A stretch of DNA of 64,000 bases from Paguma larvata (lineage: Eukaryota > Chordata > Mammalia > Carnivora > Viverridae): the NCBI GenBank assembly GCA_030068075.1, contig CM057834.1:93017119-93081118 (forward strand), in the 5' to 3' direction. Made by a program: the position numbers and the translations under genes. Below, in pieces: positions 11,966 through 25,389 of this stretch (position 1 is its first letter; each line of letters begins with the position of its first letter). The notes beneath the pieces are model-generated. The model searched no databases. It was not told the origin of the DNA and was given only the letters and a program-made list of their open reading frames with translations.

Positions 11966-13155
11966 TTCTCTCTCCCAGTTTAATTAGAACACAAGTGTTC
12001 CTTCCGCTCGTTTCTGCTTTTTATTTTATCAAAGCCTAGGCACTTTGTCCCAGTAATATCTGAAGAAAAGTAAATGTGATTACTCCTAAGACTAATCTGA
12101 AATATTAGCAGGAAAGAAGAAAAATAATTTTTTTATTTAAACATTTTATGTTAAATCTTCTTAAGGCATTGATTTGTCTTAAGGAGAAGAATCATACCTC
12201 CATTTGCCTTATAAGAGTTCTAGTTTTCAGTTAACATTTTTTTTAATGTTCTTCTATTTTTGAAATAGTCCTTTTTGGAGTATAAACGTGAACTTTGTTC
12301 ATTAACTGTAGAAAAGTTCTAAGAACTTCTGAGGTCTCATATCCAGTCATCGTATCCAAAATGCAATTTTTTTTTTTTTTGGAGTGCTCAATATTTATTG
12401 AGCCTACTCCTAAGTTACACGAGATTCTCTTTTTATTTTTCAATGCAAGCATATAATTTAAATACAATTCAATTCAGACTCTAAATCCACTGGGCTGATT
12501 TTTCAAGTTTTCTCATCATTGGTCAAGGGTTGATGGGAATACCAACACTGTAATATATATGTCAACTTTCCTCCCTGGATGGCTAACCACCCCAACCTTC
12601 CGTCTACAAAAGGGCTGCATGTAGACTCTCCTACAACAGACAGTCTGCTCTCCACAATTACTCAAGCACCAACATCCTCCCCTAGCTGGCCTCTCCTAGC
12701 TAAGCAACCCCCTACACACACTTCTCCTTTCTGTGATCCTAGAAGCTGAAAGTCAGTAAGACTCGCAGGGGGGTGGAGGGGAAGGAGAGGATTCCTGGAA
12801 GGATCCCGTTCATTATCCTACCTAAACAGACTCCAGGAAGAGTCTCTGCTTGTGGACATGCTGCATGGCTGATGTTCGGCACGTCTGGCTGAGTTGGGTG
12901 TCTTTTTTTCCTCCCTCACTCACATTCACAATGCTCATGGGATGTTGTTAGTGCTCCTGAGGGTGGCGAGGGAGAAAAAGCCGACTCTGCAATTATTTAT
13001 TTATTTAGAACCCCAGCATAACGACCAAACTTTATGAAACGGGAAGAAATAATGAGAAAGTTCCCGTTAAAGAAAAAGAGGAAGAAGTGACAACAATTCA
13101 TGAGCATCGGCTTTGTCTGCATGCTCCGCTCGGCACCGTCGCTTGACAAGCTTGA
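11966..13155. other. Intronic stretch without recognisable features
   Basis: AT-rich with a T-run at 12367-12380. No gene, and no repeat family I can name. Confidence 0.45.
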
Positions 13156-13157
13156 GT

Positions 13158-13262
13158 GGTAGAGTTACCATCAAGAGACTGAGGCTCAGTGCAGTCAATA
13201 ACTTGCTCGAGAACACCCGACTAGTAACCAGTAGGTGCAGGGTCTATGCCCAAGTGTGCCAC
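13158..13262 (-). repeat. MIR/L2-type fragment, antisense
   Basis: gagactgaggctcagtgcag, aataacttgctcgagaacacccgactagtaac and ggtgcagggtctatgcccaa follow the antisense MIR pattern. Confidence 0.6.
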
Positions 13263-13914
13263 CACTGAAAGTCTACTTTTCGCTACATTACCATGTTTTT
13301 CTACGCTTCCAACTTCAAACGCCTGTCAGAACCATTTCACTCCTTTGCCTTTCTTTTCATGATTACTTTTTGTTCTCTATCTTCAACATCCAAGTTAAAC
13401 CTCTCCAAAGTTTATGCTAAGTAGTGAATACTTGTGCAGGAAATGAAGGAATTGATAAGTGACTTCACCCACCTATCTGCAACATTCCCCATCCTGTTTA
13501 CATGTCCCAGTTCATTCGCTTGACCTCTGCTAGTGACTGACTACTGGGCGGGTGCTAATAAGAATGTGTGGGTCACATTTGTGTTTTCAAAACCCACTAT
13601 TGGATTTTCCAGAAGTTCACAAAGAACAGTTAAAGCAAAAATCAATGGCTGGCCTAAAATTAAGAAAATCAACACACAGAAAGTATTTTTTAAAGAAAGA
13701 TTTTACTATTTTTAGCCAGGAACCAATAGGACAATTTTGTTTCTCCCCTAGATCCTATAATATCTTAATTGGAAGCAGTTGGGTTAATATTCAGATGGTA
13801 CAAGTTCCAAAACTCAGTTCAGACATCGTCTCCTCCACTATCCTTCTCCAGGGTTCTCTCTGAACCTGCAAGCTAGCTACGTGCATACCCTCAGGGCTCC
13901 ACAGTGCCCTGTTT

Positions 13915-14040
13915 TATGTCTAACTCTCTTGCTGGAAAGCAAACACTTCAAGGAGAGAAGCCATGTTTCATTCATTTCTATATCTTCAACACTTTGTACA
14001 GAGTTAGACATATAGTAGGAATACAATAAATATTTATCAG
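13915..14040 (+). repeat. L2-type 3' end
   Basis: Ends ttagacatatagtaggaatacaataaatatttatcag after cttcaacactttgtacagag, matching the L2 3' pattern. Confidence 0.6.
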
Positions 14041-14149
14041 AAAGGGGATACTAAGCTTAGTTGTTTCCATAAAACTACTCTCAGCATCTCATTTATGTGC
14101 TAGCTACCACCTCACTATCCCATTTCTATGTTCTTCTTTACAAAACAAC

Positions 14150-14860
14150 AACTAGAAAGAATTGTCTAAATTCACCATTTCCAACTCCTTGTCTCCAGTT
14201 CTCTCGCATTCATTCCAGCTAAACTCTTGCTTACATCTCTTTTCCAAATTGGCTTTCATCAAGATAACTAATGACCTCCAAATTGCTAAACCCAATGGTC
14301 AATTACTAGTCTCCACCTTCCAGTAGAATTCGCAATGGGTTAACGCCCTCACTGCCTTTATATGCCATCTTTACTTGGCTTGCAGAACACCACACTCTCG
14401 GTTTTCCTCTTCACCTACAATTTTCTTTGCTATCTCTTAAAGTTGGACTGCTTCAGAGCTCAGTCCCTTAGTCTCAGCTAGATTTCCTCTCCAGTCTATC
14501 TACAGTTATGTCCTCTGTGAGCTCAACCATCTAGATCTTGGAAAATCTCAAATTTGCATCTCTAGCTGAGACTTCTCCCTCTAACTCTGGTCCTGAACAT
14601 CCAGCTGCCTCTCTGACACACCCTGTCTTCTACCTCAAACCCACCCAACATTGATCACAGTTGATATTTACTCCATCTTTCCAACTGTTTGGGCAGAGTT
14701 TCTCTTTTCTTTTCTTATACCCATAAGTAAATCCTATTTGCTCTATTTTCTAAATATATCCAGATTCCTATCACTTCTTATGATTTCCTTCACTACCTCT
14801 TTATACAAGTCCCCGTAACAAGATCTCTCATTGTCCCAAAAGAGTCTTCTCAACTCAGCA
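14150..14860 (+). mobile_element. Fossil LINE-2 fragment (reverse-transcriptase region)
   Basis: gacctccaaattgctaaacccaatggtcaattactagtc, gaacaccacactctcggttttcc and the gctcagtcccttagtc block follow the L2 ORF2 consensus. The YADD coding block is eroded. No frame survives. Confidence 0.75.
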
Positions 14861-15059
14861 GCTAAGGTGATTCTTTGACAAAGTAAGTCAGACCGACCTA
14901 CTTCCGCACTGACCCCTCAAGAGAAACACTCTTGAAACACTCTGAAAGTTTTCCATTTCCATCTTCCAGCCCTTAAAAGTGTGGCTAGACTTAAGGTGAT
15001 GTCCATGGAGTGGTTCTAACGAATCCTTGTTCTGAGCTAGCCTCAGGGAGCCTGTTATG

Positions 15060-15275
15060 TGCATAACGTTGTGGGTTAAGGGCACAGGTGCTGAGGTAAG
15101 ACTTCATGAATTTGAATCTCTTTTCACCATGTTTATGTTTCATTTTCCTTATCTATAAAACCAGAACAAAAGGATCGTTGAAGATTAAATGACTTGATAT
15201 GTGAGGTACTGAGAAGAGTGCCTGCCACAGAGTCAATGCTCTTTAAACATTCACTATTGTTAAAGGGACTAAAAT
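15060..15275 (+). repeat. MIR-type SINE
   Basis: gggttaagggcacaggtgctgagg, tttcattttccttatctataaaacc, aagattaaatgacttgatatgtgagg and gagtgcctgccacagag give the MIR order. Confidence 0.72.
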
Positions 15276-15869
15276 GGGCAACCAAACAACGCATTACGTT
15301 CAGCTTCAGACAGTCAATTTCCTTGCCTCTCATTTTTCGTGTCAAGAATGTTAGGATGTTTTGTCTTCTGAGAGTAACCCAGAAAGTACCCCATTATACA
15401 TCATCTGTGTTGGCAAAATGTAGGAATAAATATACCTTTCGAGTTAAATCACAATCTTACTTGTTGCAGCAATCTGACGTTGGTACCTCTTATGTTGGAG
15501 GTAAGAGCCTTCAAAAGGAGAAAGGTAAAAGCACTGCTGTTTGTGGGGAAGACTAGGGAGATTTTGATGTCGTGAGATAAAATTACAGTGAGATCTAAGA
15601 GAGGTATCCTCCCTTAATGCAGCTTAACCTGACAGTTCTGTGCTGCAAAGAAGGAGGTTGTCATGAAGGCACAAGGAAGCGTCCTAGGGGGCATGCAGTG
15701 GGTGTGTGGTAAGTAACAACTGGTGTAACCACCGTCTTCGTGTTTGTTGCAAATCAAGCATGTTGCACAATGATCATCCTCACAATGGAAGTGCCTCGTT
15801 CTTCACCCTCTCCTGTTGATTCAAGTCTGTGTGTTCATGTGTATCTACCACACTTTTTTCATGTTTCTC

Positions 15870-16366
15870 TGTGGGAGTCAGTCTCCAAAATGGCACCCAA
15901 TGAACAGCTGCCTCTTGGTACTTACGTCCCTGTACAGTGATTCCCCATAATGAATAGGACTAAGCTGTGTGTACCAACTGGGTACTGCACAAGTGCTTAC
16001 GTGCCACTTCTCAGCCAGATTATAAAAAATATGACACTGCCTCTTGCTCTTCTGGATCACCTGCTCTGGGGGAAGTCAATCACCATGTCATGAGGACATT
16101 CACTCGGCCCTGTAGGGGCCCATATGGAGAGTGATGAAGCTATCCCACTCCCCAACCAGCCAGGTATAGGAATGGGCTGCCTTGGAATCCTATGACTGAT
16201 GCCCAAGACAACTGAACTTCATGAGACCACCCCCCAAGCTTAAAGCACCCAGAGAAGCTCAAATTCTACACCTACAAAGAAATTCTGAGAAATAATAAAG
16301 GTTCACTGTTGTTTTCAGACACCAAGGTTTGGGTCCATTTGTTACACAGCAAAGGATGACTAACAC
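15870..16366 (+). mobile_element. MLT1-type LTR (ERVL-MaLR endogenous retrovirus relic)
   Basis: About 500 bp resembling a solitary MLT1 LTR. It has tctccaaaatggc near the start, the ggatcacctgctctgggggaag block at 16053 and the diagnostic end: gaaataataaaggttcactgtt, then gtttgggtccatttgttacacagcaa and gatgactaac. No internal retroviral sequence was seen next to it. It is diverged, so old. Confidence 0.8.
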
Positions 16367-16369
16367 ACT

Positions 16370-18285
16370 CTTGATCTCTTGCTGTCACCGTCCAGGTGCC
16401 TGTGTCTCCTTTGCTTTATCTTCAGATCCCCAGGGCTTTGCCCTTCTCATTTCCTGTGCCCCCCTACTTCTTTAATGTCCATAAAACAAAACAGACAAAT
16501 GTGTATATGTATATATGTATATTTTTTGCTTTAGCAGGGTATATGGTTAAAAAGTGGCAGTATGAGAAGCTGTTTCTAAAGGAAAACTACCAGCTTTTCT
16601 TTGCCCCCTTCTCTGGGGGTTAATGGGACTGATTTTTCCCTCATCTTTCCTTCTTAAGCTACCAACTCGGGGAAAATGAATGGTGAAGTTAGAGGCACAA
16701 AATGTTCCCCAACAATCATTAAATTTCATCTTAATGAAATTATGATAACAATCATTAAAACAGAACATTCATGCTTAACAGCATAACATATACTCAAAGT
16801 CACTAGACTCTGTGTGATTATTTCAAAAGACTGCATCAAAGCAAAAAATGAGCCCTATTTCATAATGAATTTGGCATGATAAGGAAAAAAGCATTAATAT
16901 TGTATATTAGCTATCTCACTTCCTACCCCAAAGTCATTTATTTAATATCATTAAAGTAAATGATAAAATGTGACCAGTTATTTTAAATTTGATTTGGATA
17001 CTTTTATAAAGTTTCCAAAACTGGATCTTCTAATGCCAGGTACACTTCGGGAGCAATACACAGGAGGCTGTTTCCTGTGTTCTCTACCTTACATTTTCTG
17101 CTCTTCAAATTTTTTTTTAGACAAAAAAAATTGTTTTAGTTCTGTTGGTACCAATTTATGGTATCCTAGAAACTCCACAATGATGGAAAAGAACAGGTAC
17201 TCACAACAAAGTAGAATTACCAACATATTTATGGCCTTATCATTTGACAGGGAAGGTCAAAGCTTCTCAGAGTTTATTCATAACCCTGCACCAGCTTTCA
17301 ATTCTTTGAAAATTGCTCCTTGATACCCGGCTTCCATGAAATCACAGAGAGTGGCAGCCACTCTCTTAGGGCATAAATCAGATTCTAAATAACTGATAGC
17401 ACTTTTTTCCTCTAGACCTGGACAAGAAAAGCACTGCATTTTCATTGTTGAGTGCAAGCCCCTCGAAAAACCGGTGCACACGGAATGTTTTTAGGATTTA
17501 ATTTCTGAAGTGGTCTGTAAGAAAACAGTCTTTCAGGGTATACAAAATAAAGGTCCTGTTTTGAATGTCACTGGCATTTTAAAACCATCTCTTCTTTCAT
17601 TCTCCAAATCCAAGTTAAATACTATCACAGACTTCGTGATTGTTTACCATGATTAATGCTGTTCTGACTTTGTTGTTCCAAACTTCAGAAGTGAAAGATG
17701 TGTATGATTTGGGCATAACTATATTACAAGCCAAGGACACAGGGCAAATGAAATAGATATGGGTATATGTGGCTAGCTACTTAGAAATAATAAGTAAAAT
17801 TAAAGAGAGATTTTTGGTTTTTAGTCAGGACAAAATATTAAACTTTTTCCCACTGTATGATGTAATTCTTTACTGCAGGGAACATTAAGAAGTATGTCCG
17901 GGGAATACGGACATACTTTAATAACATTCATTTTTAAACATTTGGCATTTAACATCTCAGTCATGGTAGTTGGGCACTTTCTCTAAGATGTATTGATGAC
18001 CCTGGTAAAGGGCTGAAAACCATCCCATGTGAAAAATAGTTGAAAACTCATGGTCTTTAATGGGCATGCATGGTTTTCAATTAACAAGCTATCTTTACTT
18101 ATCTATGAAAATAATTCAATGTTGCTTTTTCATTTAGCTGTTTATCTCAATAAAACTATTATCGTTCTACTAATGGCCGTTCGGATGACTGTTTTCTAAG
18201 AGAACACTAGCATTTGGTCTCAGTCCCTGTATTTTAGCTTATATTTATCACTGTGTCTGCAACAACAGTGCCAAGAGAGGCAGCC
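16370..18285. other. Intronic stretch without named features
   Basis: AT-rich, no gene or repeat I can name except the hairpin at 17890-17918 listed separately. Confidence 0.45.
17890..17918. repeat. Perfect inverted repeat (11-bp arms, 7-bp loop)
   Basis: aagtatgtccg at 17890-17900 is the exact reverse complement of cggacatactt at 17908-17918, with loop gggaata. Confidence 0.9.
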
Positions 18286-18289
18286 ACAG

Positions 18290-18515
18290 TGTGGGGGGAA
18301 TCGGTGTAGACTTAGGTCTGACTCTCTGGACCGGATGCTGTGGAGCCACTTAGGGGCAGTGTGACTTTGGACAAGTGAATTCATCTCTTTACGTCTCAAT
18401 TCCCTCATTTGCAAAACTGAGGAGATACTATCTAACATCACAAAGCTGTTGCAGCGGCTAAATCAATAGTAGGCATGAAGCACTTAGAATAGTTTTCAAT
18501 AAATAAGTATTTTGA
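18290..18515 (+). repeat. MIR-type SINE, nearly full length
   Basis: gtgtgactttggacaagtgaattcat, ctcaattccctcatttgcaaaactgagg, gcatgaagcacttagaatag and ttttcaataaataagtatt match MIR throughout. Confidence 0.82.
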
Positions 18516-19290
18516 CGTCATTGTTCTGTCATGGCAAACACAAAATAAAGGAGGTGGCCTTAATGTGTGAACAATGCACTTGTATGAGGACAGGGGCTTT
18601 GTTGCCCATCTCTAATTATTATTTAATTTCGTTAGATAAAGCAACAGAGAAAACAAGAGGCAGAAGACACATTATAATTTCCATGTGGTGCTTTTATACG
18701 AAATACCTTAATATAATTTCACTTCTGTCTACACCACCGCTTTTCAGCCTCAATGTCCATTCTAAGGGCCAGTCTACACAGCAGTGTGACATCACCTTCT
18801 CGGTGTCTCAAGGCTGCTGTGAAAACATAGATCAAGAAAGTGTGCCTGGAGTCTATCACATGAAAGAAAACCAGTATGACCAAATCATTATTTGTCTGAA
18901 AAATGCCATAAGTTCACAGCTTTATTCTACATTCTAGCCCCTCCATAAATTCCACCGTTCACAGCGCTGCCTGATTCGGACATATTATCTAAGTAGCAGT
19001 CAAAACTGGAAGCCTTATCTTCTGAATCCAAGTTGGACATCACAGCTGGTATAAAATGTTACTGGGAAAATGTAATTTTGTGTTAATTTCAAATCCTCAA
19101 TGAACTTTTAAAAATATCACTTAAGAAATAAATTGTTCAATTTTCAGCAACACTGGTCACGGAAGTAACAGGAGCTGGGCTGCCATGCATATACAGTGGA
19201 GATAAATTAGGACTCATTCTGTAGGGACCATCTCACCCAACTTTCTCTCTTTTCCTTAAGAGAGAACTTAACGAGAGAGAGCATAAAAAG
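18516..19290. other. Intronic stretch without recognisable features
   Basis: A 141-codon frame at 18512-18937 resembles no known protein and is not used with any visible splice or promoter context. Confidence 0.45.
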
Positions 19291-19294
19291 TTTT

Positions 19295-19520
19295 GGGGGT
19301 GCCTGGGTAGCTCGGGTGGTTTAGCATCCGACTCTTGATATTGGCTCAGATCATGATCTCACAAGTTGATGGGACTGACTCCTGCGTTGGGCTCTGAGCT
19401 GACAGCACGGAGCCTGCTTGGGATTTTCTCTCTCCCCCTCTCTCGCTGCCCCTCCCTTTTTGTCTCTCTCTGTCCCTTCCCTCCCTTTAAAAATAAATAA
19501 ACATTAAAAAAGTTTTTAAA
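19295..19520 (+). mobile_element. CAN-SINE, sense, diverged
   Basis: gggggtgcctgggtagctc head, atcatgatctcac, gagctgacagcacggagcc, a CT-rich tail and aaaaataaataaacattaaaa. Confidence 0.92.
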
Positions 19521-21990
19521 ACCAGGCGGTTTTTTCCCATGAAAATTAGTTCTCTTTATGTCCCTCTTCTGATACCTCAGTAGCATTCAGTATCAATAAG
19601 CAACCTCATTCTATTCTTGAAGTAACTTAGGAAAAGATGCATTCTGAAAGGAAAGATAGATACCACTTCCTCAAATGGGGAAAGTTAGTATCGAAATGTT
19701 AGCATAAACATTGTACTTTTGCAAGTGCAAGAACGATATATAGGATACATATGCTTTTAAACTTAAGTAGCCCATTTTAACCTGCCACTTCTCAGACACT
19801 AATGAATAAATAATCCCACTCCTTTTCTCTCCCCACCCAAACTTACAGACTAAAATAGAATAAATTTTAAAAACCAGAATAACTCTGCTGTCTGAGAAGT
19901 CAGCATGGCGTGGCAGATGGAGAAAGAGCTGGGCAGGGCAGAAAGAGCACAAAATGAAGGCCGATATCATGTTTTATGACCCTGCGGAAATCTGGCTCTG
20001 CAGGCCCATGTGAATATAACGAAGAGCTCCTCCCTGGCCCATTGTGATTAAACTTGTTAATACAAATGCAACCTGCCCAAGTGCCCAAGACGCTTTTCTG
20101 GGGTTTCTGACCGCATGGGAAACTTCCAGAGAAATACGGTTTTAGAAATTCCATAGCATTACAAACGGAGGAGTGATGGGGGAACGAGGTGCAGGAACCA
20201 GGGCGGAAGGGAACAGAAAGCTCCCGCGTGTGAGGGCGCTGGTTCCAGGGGCCTCGGAGCTGCTGCTGGAATGGAGAGGCGTCCAGATTTGCCACTGCAG
20301 ACCTTACGTCCAGGTGGTGACGAGTCTTCTAAGCACTTAAAACTTAAATGAATATGGAGTGGATAATGAGATTTTTTTTTTTTTTCTGTCTAAAACGTAA
20401 GCCTGATGAATGATGCCTGGAAGTATCATTAGTCATTTTTAAGAGTGCTCAGCTCAGCAATATCAGGCGCTTTTTTGTACCTAAAAGAACGATTTTCTCT
20501 GTTTTGGCTTCTCAAGGATAGTGACACATCCCCGTTTGAAAGGAATGTCATCTCTAGAAAAGTAGCTAAGATAATACAGTTTCCTCCTAAATAATATAAA
20601 GGACATGGTGGATGTATTTTAAGGTATAAAACCATGGATTTCTGTTAATAATTGTATGCCCTAATTAGATTCGTAGATATTACTTGCAATAACCAAAGTA
20701 ATTAGTTTTACTTAAAATACATGCATATGTGATAAGGAATTGGTTATAGTTTATAAAAAGATAAATGACAGATGGATATACAGCTGTGTTTACTAGAAAC
20801 CACTCTTTTACTTGATGAAAATAAAATATAAATCTTGTTATGAAATACAGCCTGAAGGAACCTAGAATTAATAATCATTGTGAATAAGCTTTAAAAAGGA
20901 GAAAAGAAAAAGTACATTAATATTATTGTTTGACTCAAACATTTTTTCAGTTGTTTAGAAGCTCAGAAGCTGCCAAAGATAAATTTCGGACAAGAACTGT
21001 AAAGGGTCTTTTTTCTATTCAGAAAAGCATTTGATAATTAAGGTTTTGGCTTTTAAAAATAATAATCCTGAGGTAAAAACTGTTTCCATGTTTAAAAAGA
21101 TGCATGTTTGCATACCCATGGGCATTGTTTTTCCTCATGTAAGATGGTCGTGAAACTGTAATTTCAGTACTTGATAACTAAACCCCATGAACATATTATA
21201 GGTTTGCTCAAAAACTATTTTCATATTCAATTTGAAGATGAGAGTCACCTTGAGTTATTTCTTATGATTTCAGTGTGAAATGGAGGGAAGATCATTTATA
21301 CGGTGAATAGTAAATGTTCTATGAAATACACCTGGAGAATCACGCCAGGAGAGCTGGAGGGGCAGAGGGTGAGCACAGCTATTACTGTACTGCAACACTA
21401 CACATATTAAATATTTGGGATTAGAAAAAAATAAAATTATGATCACAATTCCTAGTGTAGCAAAAATTACTCTTAGGAGACAAATAAAAGTAACTTCAAA
21501 TTCAATTTCTTAACCAAAAAATTTCTACATAACTTTAAACAACACAGCTCCAAGTTTTAAAAAACAAAAATACGGAAAGAAGATCTTCAAGGAGTAATGA
21601 AAACAGTATCAAATATTAAGACTAACAAAATCTCATGTTCACTCTAGACTCAGATACTCACCTGCCGCTCAAGTTCCCCATCTGAGGGTTCAATGGGCAT
21701 CTCTGATGTAACACAGCTGAATGAACCCTGGTTCCTACCCACAGCTCCCCCCTCGTCCCTCCCCACTGTCAGCCTATCTGTAAATGGTACCACCATCCAC
21801 CAAGCCCAAGACTAAACTGATTATTCTATTCAGCAAAGGGTAACATGAACAAAGCTAACAGACAGATGTTATGAGAAAAGACATTTTGTAATGTTCAAAG
21901 CTGACAGTGGATTCATCTTTAAAATATATAAGAAACATGGCATTAAAAGGGTGACAGTATCCCCAACAGAAAAAATGACTTAACACCAAC
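19521..21990. other. Intronic stretch without recognisable features
   Basis: AT-rich with a T-run near 20371. Open frames are short or antisense noise; no repeat named. Confidence 0.45.
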
Positions 21991-21994
21991 AAGC

Positions 21995-22115
21995 AGGATT
22001 AAGGAGCACGCTTGTCATGATGAGCAATGAGTGATGAATCACTGTACTGTACACCTGAAACTTATATAACACTATGCTACCTGTACTGGAATTAAAATAA
22101 ATAAAAACAAAACAA
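21995..22115 (+). mobile_element. Carnivore LINE-1 3' end, 5'-truncated
   Basis: gatgagcaatgagtgatgaatcactg, acacctgaaacttatataacactatg and ggaattaaaataaataaaaac are the carnivore L1 end. Confidence 0.82.
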
Positions 22116-22149
22116 AACAAAATAAAAATATAAATGAAAACACTTCTAA

Positions 22150-23040
22150 TGTAAAAAAAATAACAAGCATATGAAGAGATGCTAAGACTCATTAGTAATT
22201 ACAGAAATACAAATGAGCATATCAAGATATCGCCTGATTCTTATATACCATATCCAGTAGTTTGGATAATGTGAAGTGTTGGTGGGGATCTGGGGATAAT
22301 TTTTAAAACAAAATAAAAATAAAAAACCCTCGCACACTGCTGGCTTGGTAAAAGCATTCTAGACGGGCGATCTGGAACCCGTTAAATAAAGCAAGCATAT
22401 ACCCTGTGATCTGGCAATCTTTTTCTAGCCATCACGCAAGTTCATGAAGGTGTATATGTCAGGGGGTTCACTGTAACATTATTTGCAGGGGTGGAGCTGG
22501 GTGGGATCGGAGGGGGCGATGCAAGGTCTGAAAGCAAATTGGTGTCCAGCATTCAGAGTGGATGGACAAATATACTAGATGTCCAACATACAATGCTATG
22601 AAAAACCTAAAAAGAATAGATGTATATACAGCAGCACAGACAGATCTTAAAAGTATGCTGAATAAAAAGGTAGTCAGAAAAACATGGAGAAAATGCACAC
22701 TGCTAAGCAAAACAGGCCAGTCTGAAAAGTTACACACTGTAATGATTCCAATTATATGACATTTGGGAAAAGGCAAAACTACAGCAAGAGTAAAAAATAA
22801 GTGATTCCCAAGGGTGTGAGGAAAGGCAGGGGTCAGTGAATCAGGGAAACCCAGGGGACTAACAGCAGGATGAACCCATATTGTGTGACACTGTGATGGT
22901 GGATGTGTGACAGTATGAGTCTGTCATAACCTACAGAATGTTACCACGAAGACAAAGAATGAACTTTGTTCTATGCAAATTTAAAGAACCACTTAGAAGG
23001 GATCTTGGGGAAAACTGCAGGGTGTGAAAGAAGAACCTCA
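22150..23040 (+). mobile_element. Old LINE-1 (L1M) ORF2 end and 3' UTR
   Basis: gaagagatgctaagactcattag, tcgcacactgctggc, the tatgctgaataaaaaggtagtcag block, ccaattatatgacatttggg, then tgtgacactgtgatggtgg and cctacagaatgttaccacgaagac. This is the L1M order, in decayed form. Confidence 0.75.
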
Positions 23041-24600
23041 CTGCACTACAAATATAAGGAACAACCTCAATGAAGGGAGTAGGGAAAAAAGGTGCTGACC
23101 TAACTAGCTTTGGAAATGAATGGTCTCTAAAAGTACAGGCAAAGGAAGTACATGTGAGTACTGCACTCTAGTTGATAAAAGTTTCCTATCAGGTGCAAGT
23201 TAATAGTTCTAATACTGCTATCCATGTATACTGAAGTTACATAAATAAGTGGTGGAGGTGAGATCCAGGTTTCTCAGTGGTGGAGCGGGGGATTACAGGC
23301 AAGCAAAGGGAATAAGCTAAGCTAGAATGATCCCTGCGGTAATAGATTTGAGTTGGAAACATCAGCAAAAACTCATGTTTAATATAGATGCATATAGAAA
23401 TATTTATAAATACATGTATATACATAGACTAGTACACACACCTATACATCTTGGCTGAGAGGGCGTGAAGAACTGACAACCCAGTAGCAATAACCACACC
23501 TAGCATCCAGAATTTGGTTTCTAATACCATTCTCTAACAACAGGAAACAGAACTCTAAAGAGAAATGGATGATTCTACAACTAGGGCAGATATATACAGG
23601 ATGAGCCTAGAGCATCTTGTAGTGGGAAGAAAACCTTACGCATGCATGTGTGTAGGTGATGAATGGACACACACACAATTTATGGGGTGAATTCAAAGGG
23701 GCGCAAGACCCAAGCGAAAGAATTCTCAATGGCCAAAACTGAAACAATTTGAACAACCAAATAAATAAAATACTATTAGAATACAAATCAATATATAGAA
23801 AAAATATTCATTAGTCTGAGAAAAATCAATTACTGAATACATTTTTAAATGGGGCAAGAGGGAGAAGTCTCCATGCAGAAGAATTCCAAATAAATTATGT
23901 TAACTACCCTAATGGAGTGGCAGTATAACTCTCTGACTTCCTTCCAGAGTAAATATGGAAGGGGTCTGGGTGGGAGGCCAGGGGAACTTCAAAGTGGAAA
24001 AAGCTGACACACACTTTTAGCCAGGTGAGGAAGATTAGCAAAAATAGCCATAAATCATATTGCTTGTATATGCCTTTGGGATAATGATAAAATGGTACTT
24101 TAACTCTCCTCTCGAAAACACATGGACCCAAACTCATCATGAGAAAGACACCAGACAAATTCTAATAGAGAGCATCCTGCAATATGTCTGACCAGTATTC
24201 CTCAAAACTGTGAAGGTCAACAAAAACAAGGAATGTCTGAAAAAATGTCACAATCAAGAGAAACTTAAGGAGACATATCTAAATGTTACATAGGATCCTC
24301 AATGGGATTTTTAACATTAGGTTAAAAAGTAAGGACCTAGGAACAAATTGTGGACTTCAGCTAACAGTAATAAGTCAGTATTAAGTAAAATAAATGCACC
24401 ATACAATTAGTATGTGTGGCATCACACTTATCATAATCATACTTATGATTAGTAATAATAAGGAGAACTATGTGTGTGGGACAAGGAGACATATATGGGA
24501 ATTCTTTGTATTACCTGCTCAATCTAATCTGTAAGTCTAAAGCTATTCTTAAAAATAAGCTATTACTAAAAGTACATAATTATATGCAAAGGTAATAAAG
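23041..24600 (+). mobile_element. Old LINE-1 3' UTR region (L1ME/MD-like)
   Basis: Contains gagatccaggtttctcagtgg, acatcagcaaaaactcatgtttaatat, catcatgagaaagacaccagac, ctgaccagtattcctcaaaactgtgaaggtc and the end gggaattctttgtattacctg with gtaagtctaaagctattctta. These are typical ancient L1 3' blocks; subfamily is uncertain. Confidence 0.65.
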
Positions 24601-24639
24601 GTAAAAAAAAAGTCATTTATGGAAAGTACATATACACAC

Positions 24640-24880
24640 ATTCCAAAATCAGAAATGAAGAAAATATGCAACTTACATTATAGACAAAGGGATAATACCA
24701 CCAATACATAAAGAGGGTCTAACAACAACTGAAGAAAATTGGGCCAATAACTTTATAGAAAAATGGACAGTCCAGAGAAAAAGAATTTAAAAATATAAAA
24801 ATATGCTCAATCTCACTGATAACAAGACAAATGCAAATTTAAACTTTTTTGGGATATTATTCCCCACCTTTCATTTCTTA
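24640..24880 (+). mobile_element. Old L1/HAL1-like ORF2 fragment, 5' of SINE insertion
   Basis: aaagggataataccaccaatacataaagagg, aaaaatggacagtccagagaaaaag and aaatatgctcaatctcactgataacaag. Interrupted by the SINE that follows. Confidence 0.65.
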
Positions 24881-25073
24881 AACTTTTTTTATTTTTGAGA
24901 GAGTGGGCAAGCTAGCGGGAAAGGGGCAGAGAGAGAGCGGGAGACACAGAATCCCAATCAGGCTCCACCCTGTCAGCACAGACCCCAAAGTGGGGCTTGA
25001 ACCCACACAACGGGAGAACCCATGACCCAGGCCCAAGTCCAATACTTAGTCGACTGAGCCACACCGGTGCCCC
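24880..25073 (-). mobile_element. CAN-SINE, antisense
   Basis: ctttttttatttttgagagag, ggcagagagagagcgg, ctgtcagcacagacccc and gactgagccacaccggtgcccc. Confidence 0.92.
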
Positions 25074-25389
25074 TTACAGATAGGTAAGGCTGAGCGGAAA
25101 TAAGTACTCTTACTACTGCAGTGCACAGCCCTTTTCACGGAGCACTTGAAGCATACTTCAGATGCTTAGAGCCAGTGATCGCAATACTAGGGATCTACCC
25201 AAAGATACAGCAGCAAAGGTAAGACACATGAGAAAGAAAACAGCATCTGTTCAACACACTGCATCTCATCACCACAGTCCCGGTTTAGAGACAAAATGAA
25301 ACATGAATGCAGTACATCAGAGAGGCTAGAAACAGATCCGATTTTTGACAATGCGACAAAGGCAATACAGTGGGGAGAGAAAAGTCTTT

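Noticed and set aside
18512..18937. 141-codon frame
   Set aside because: Begins next to a MIR and resembles no known protein; no supporting splice sites.
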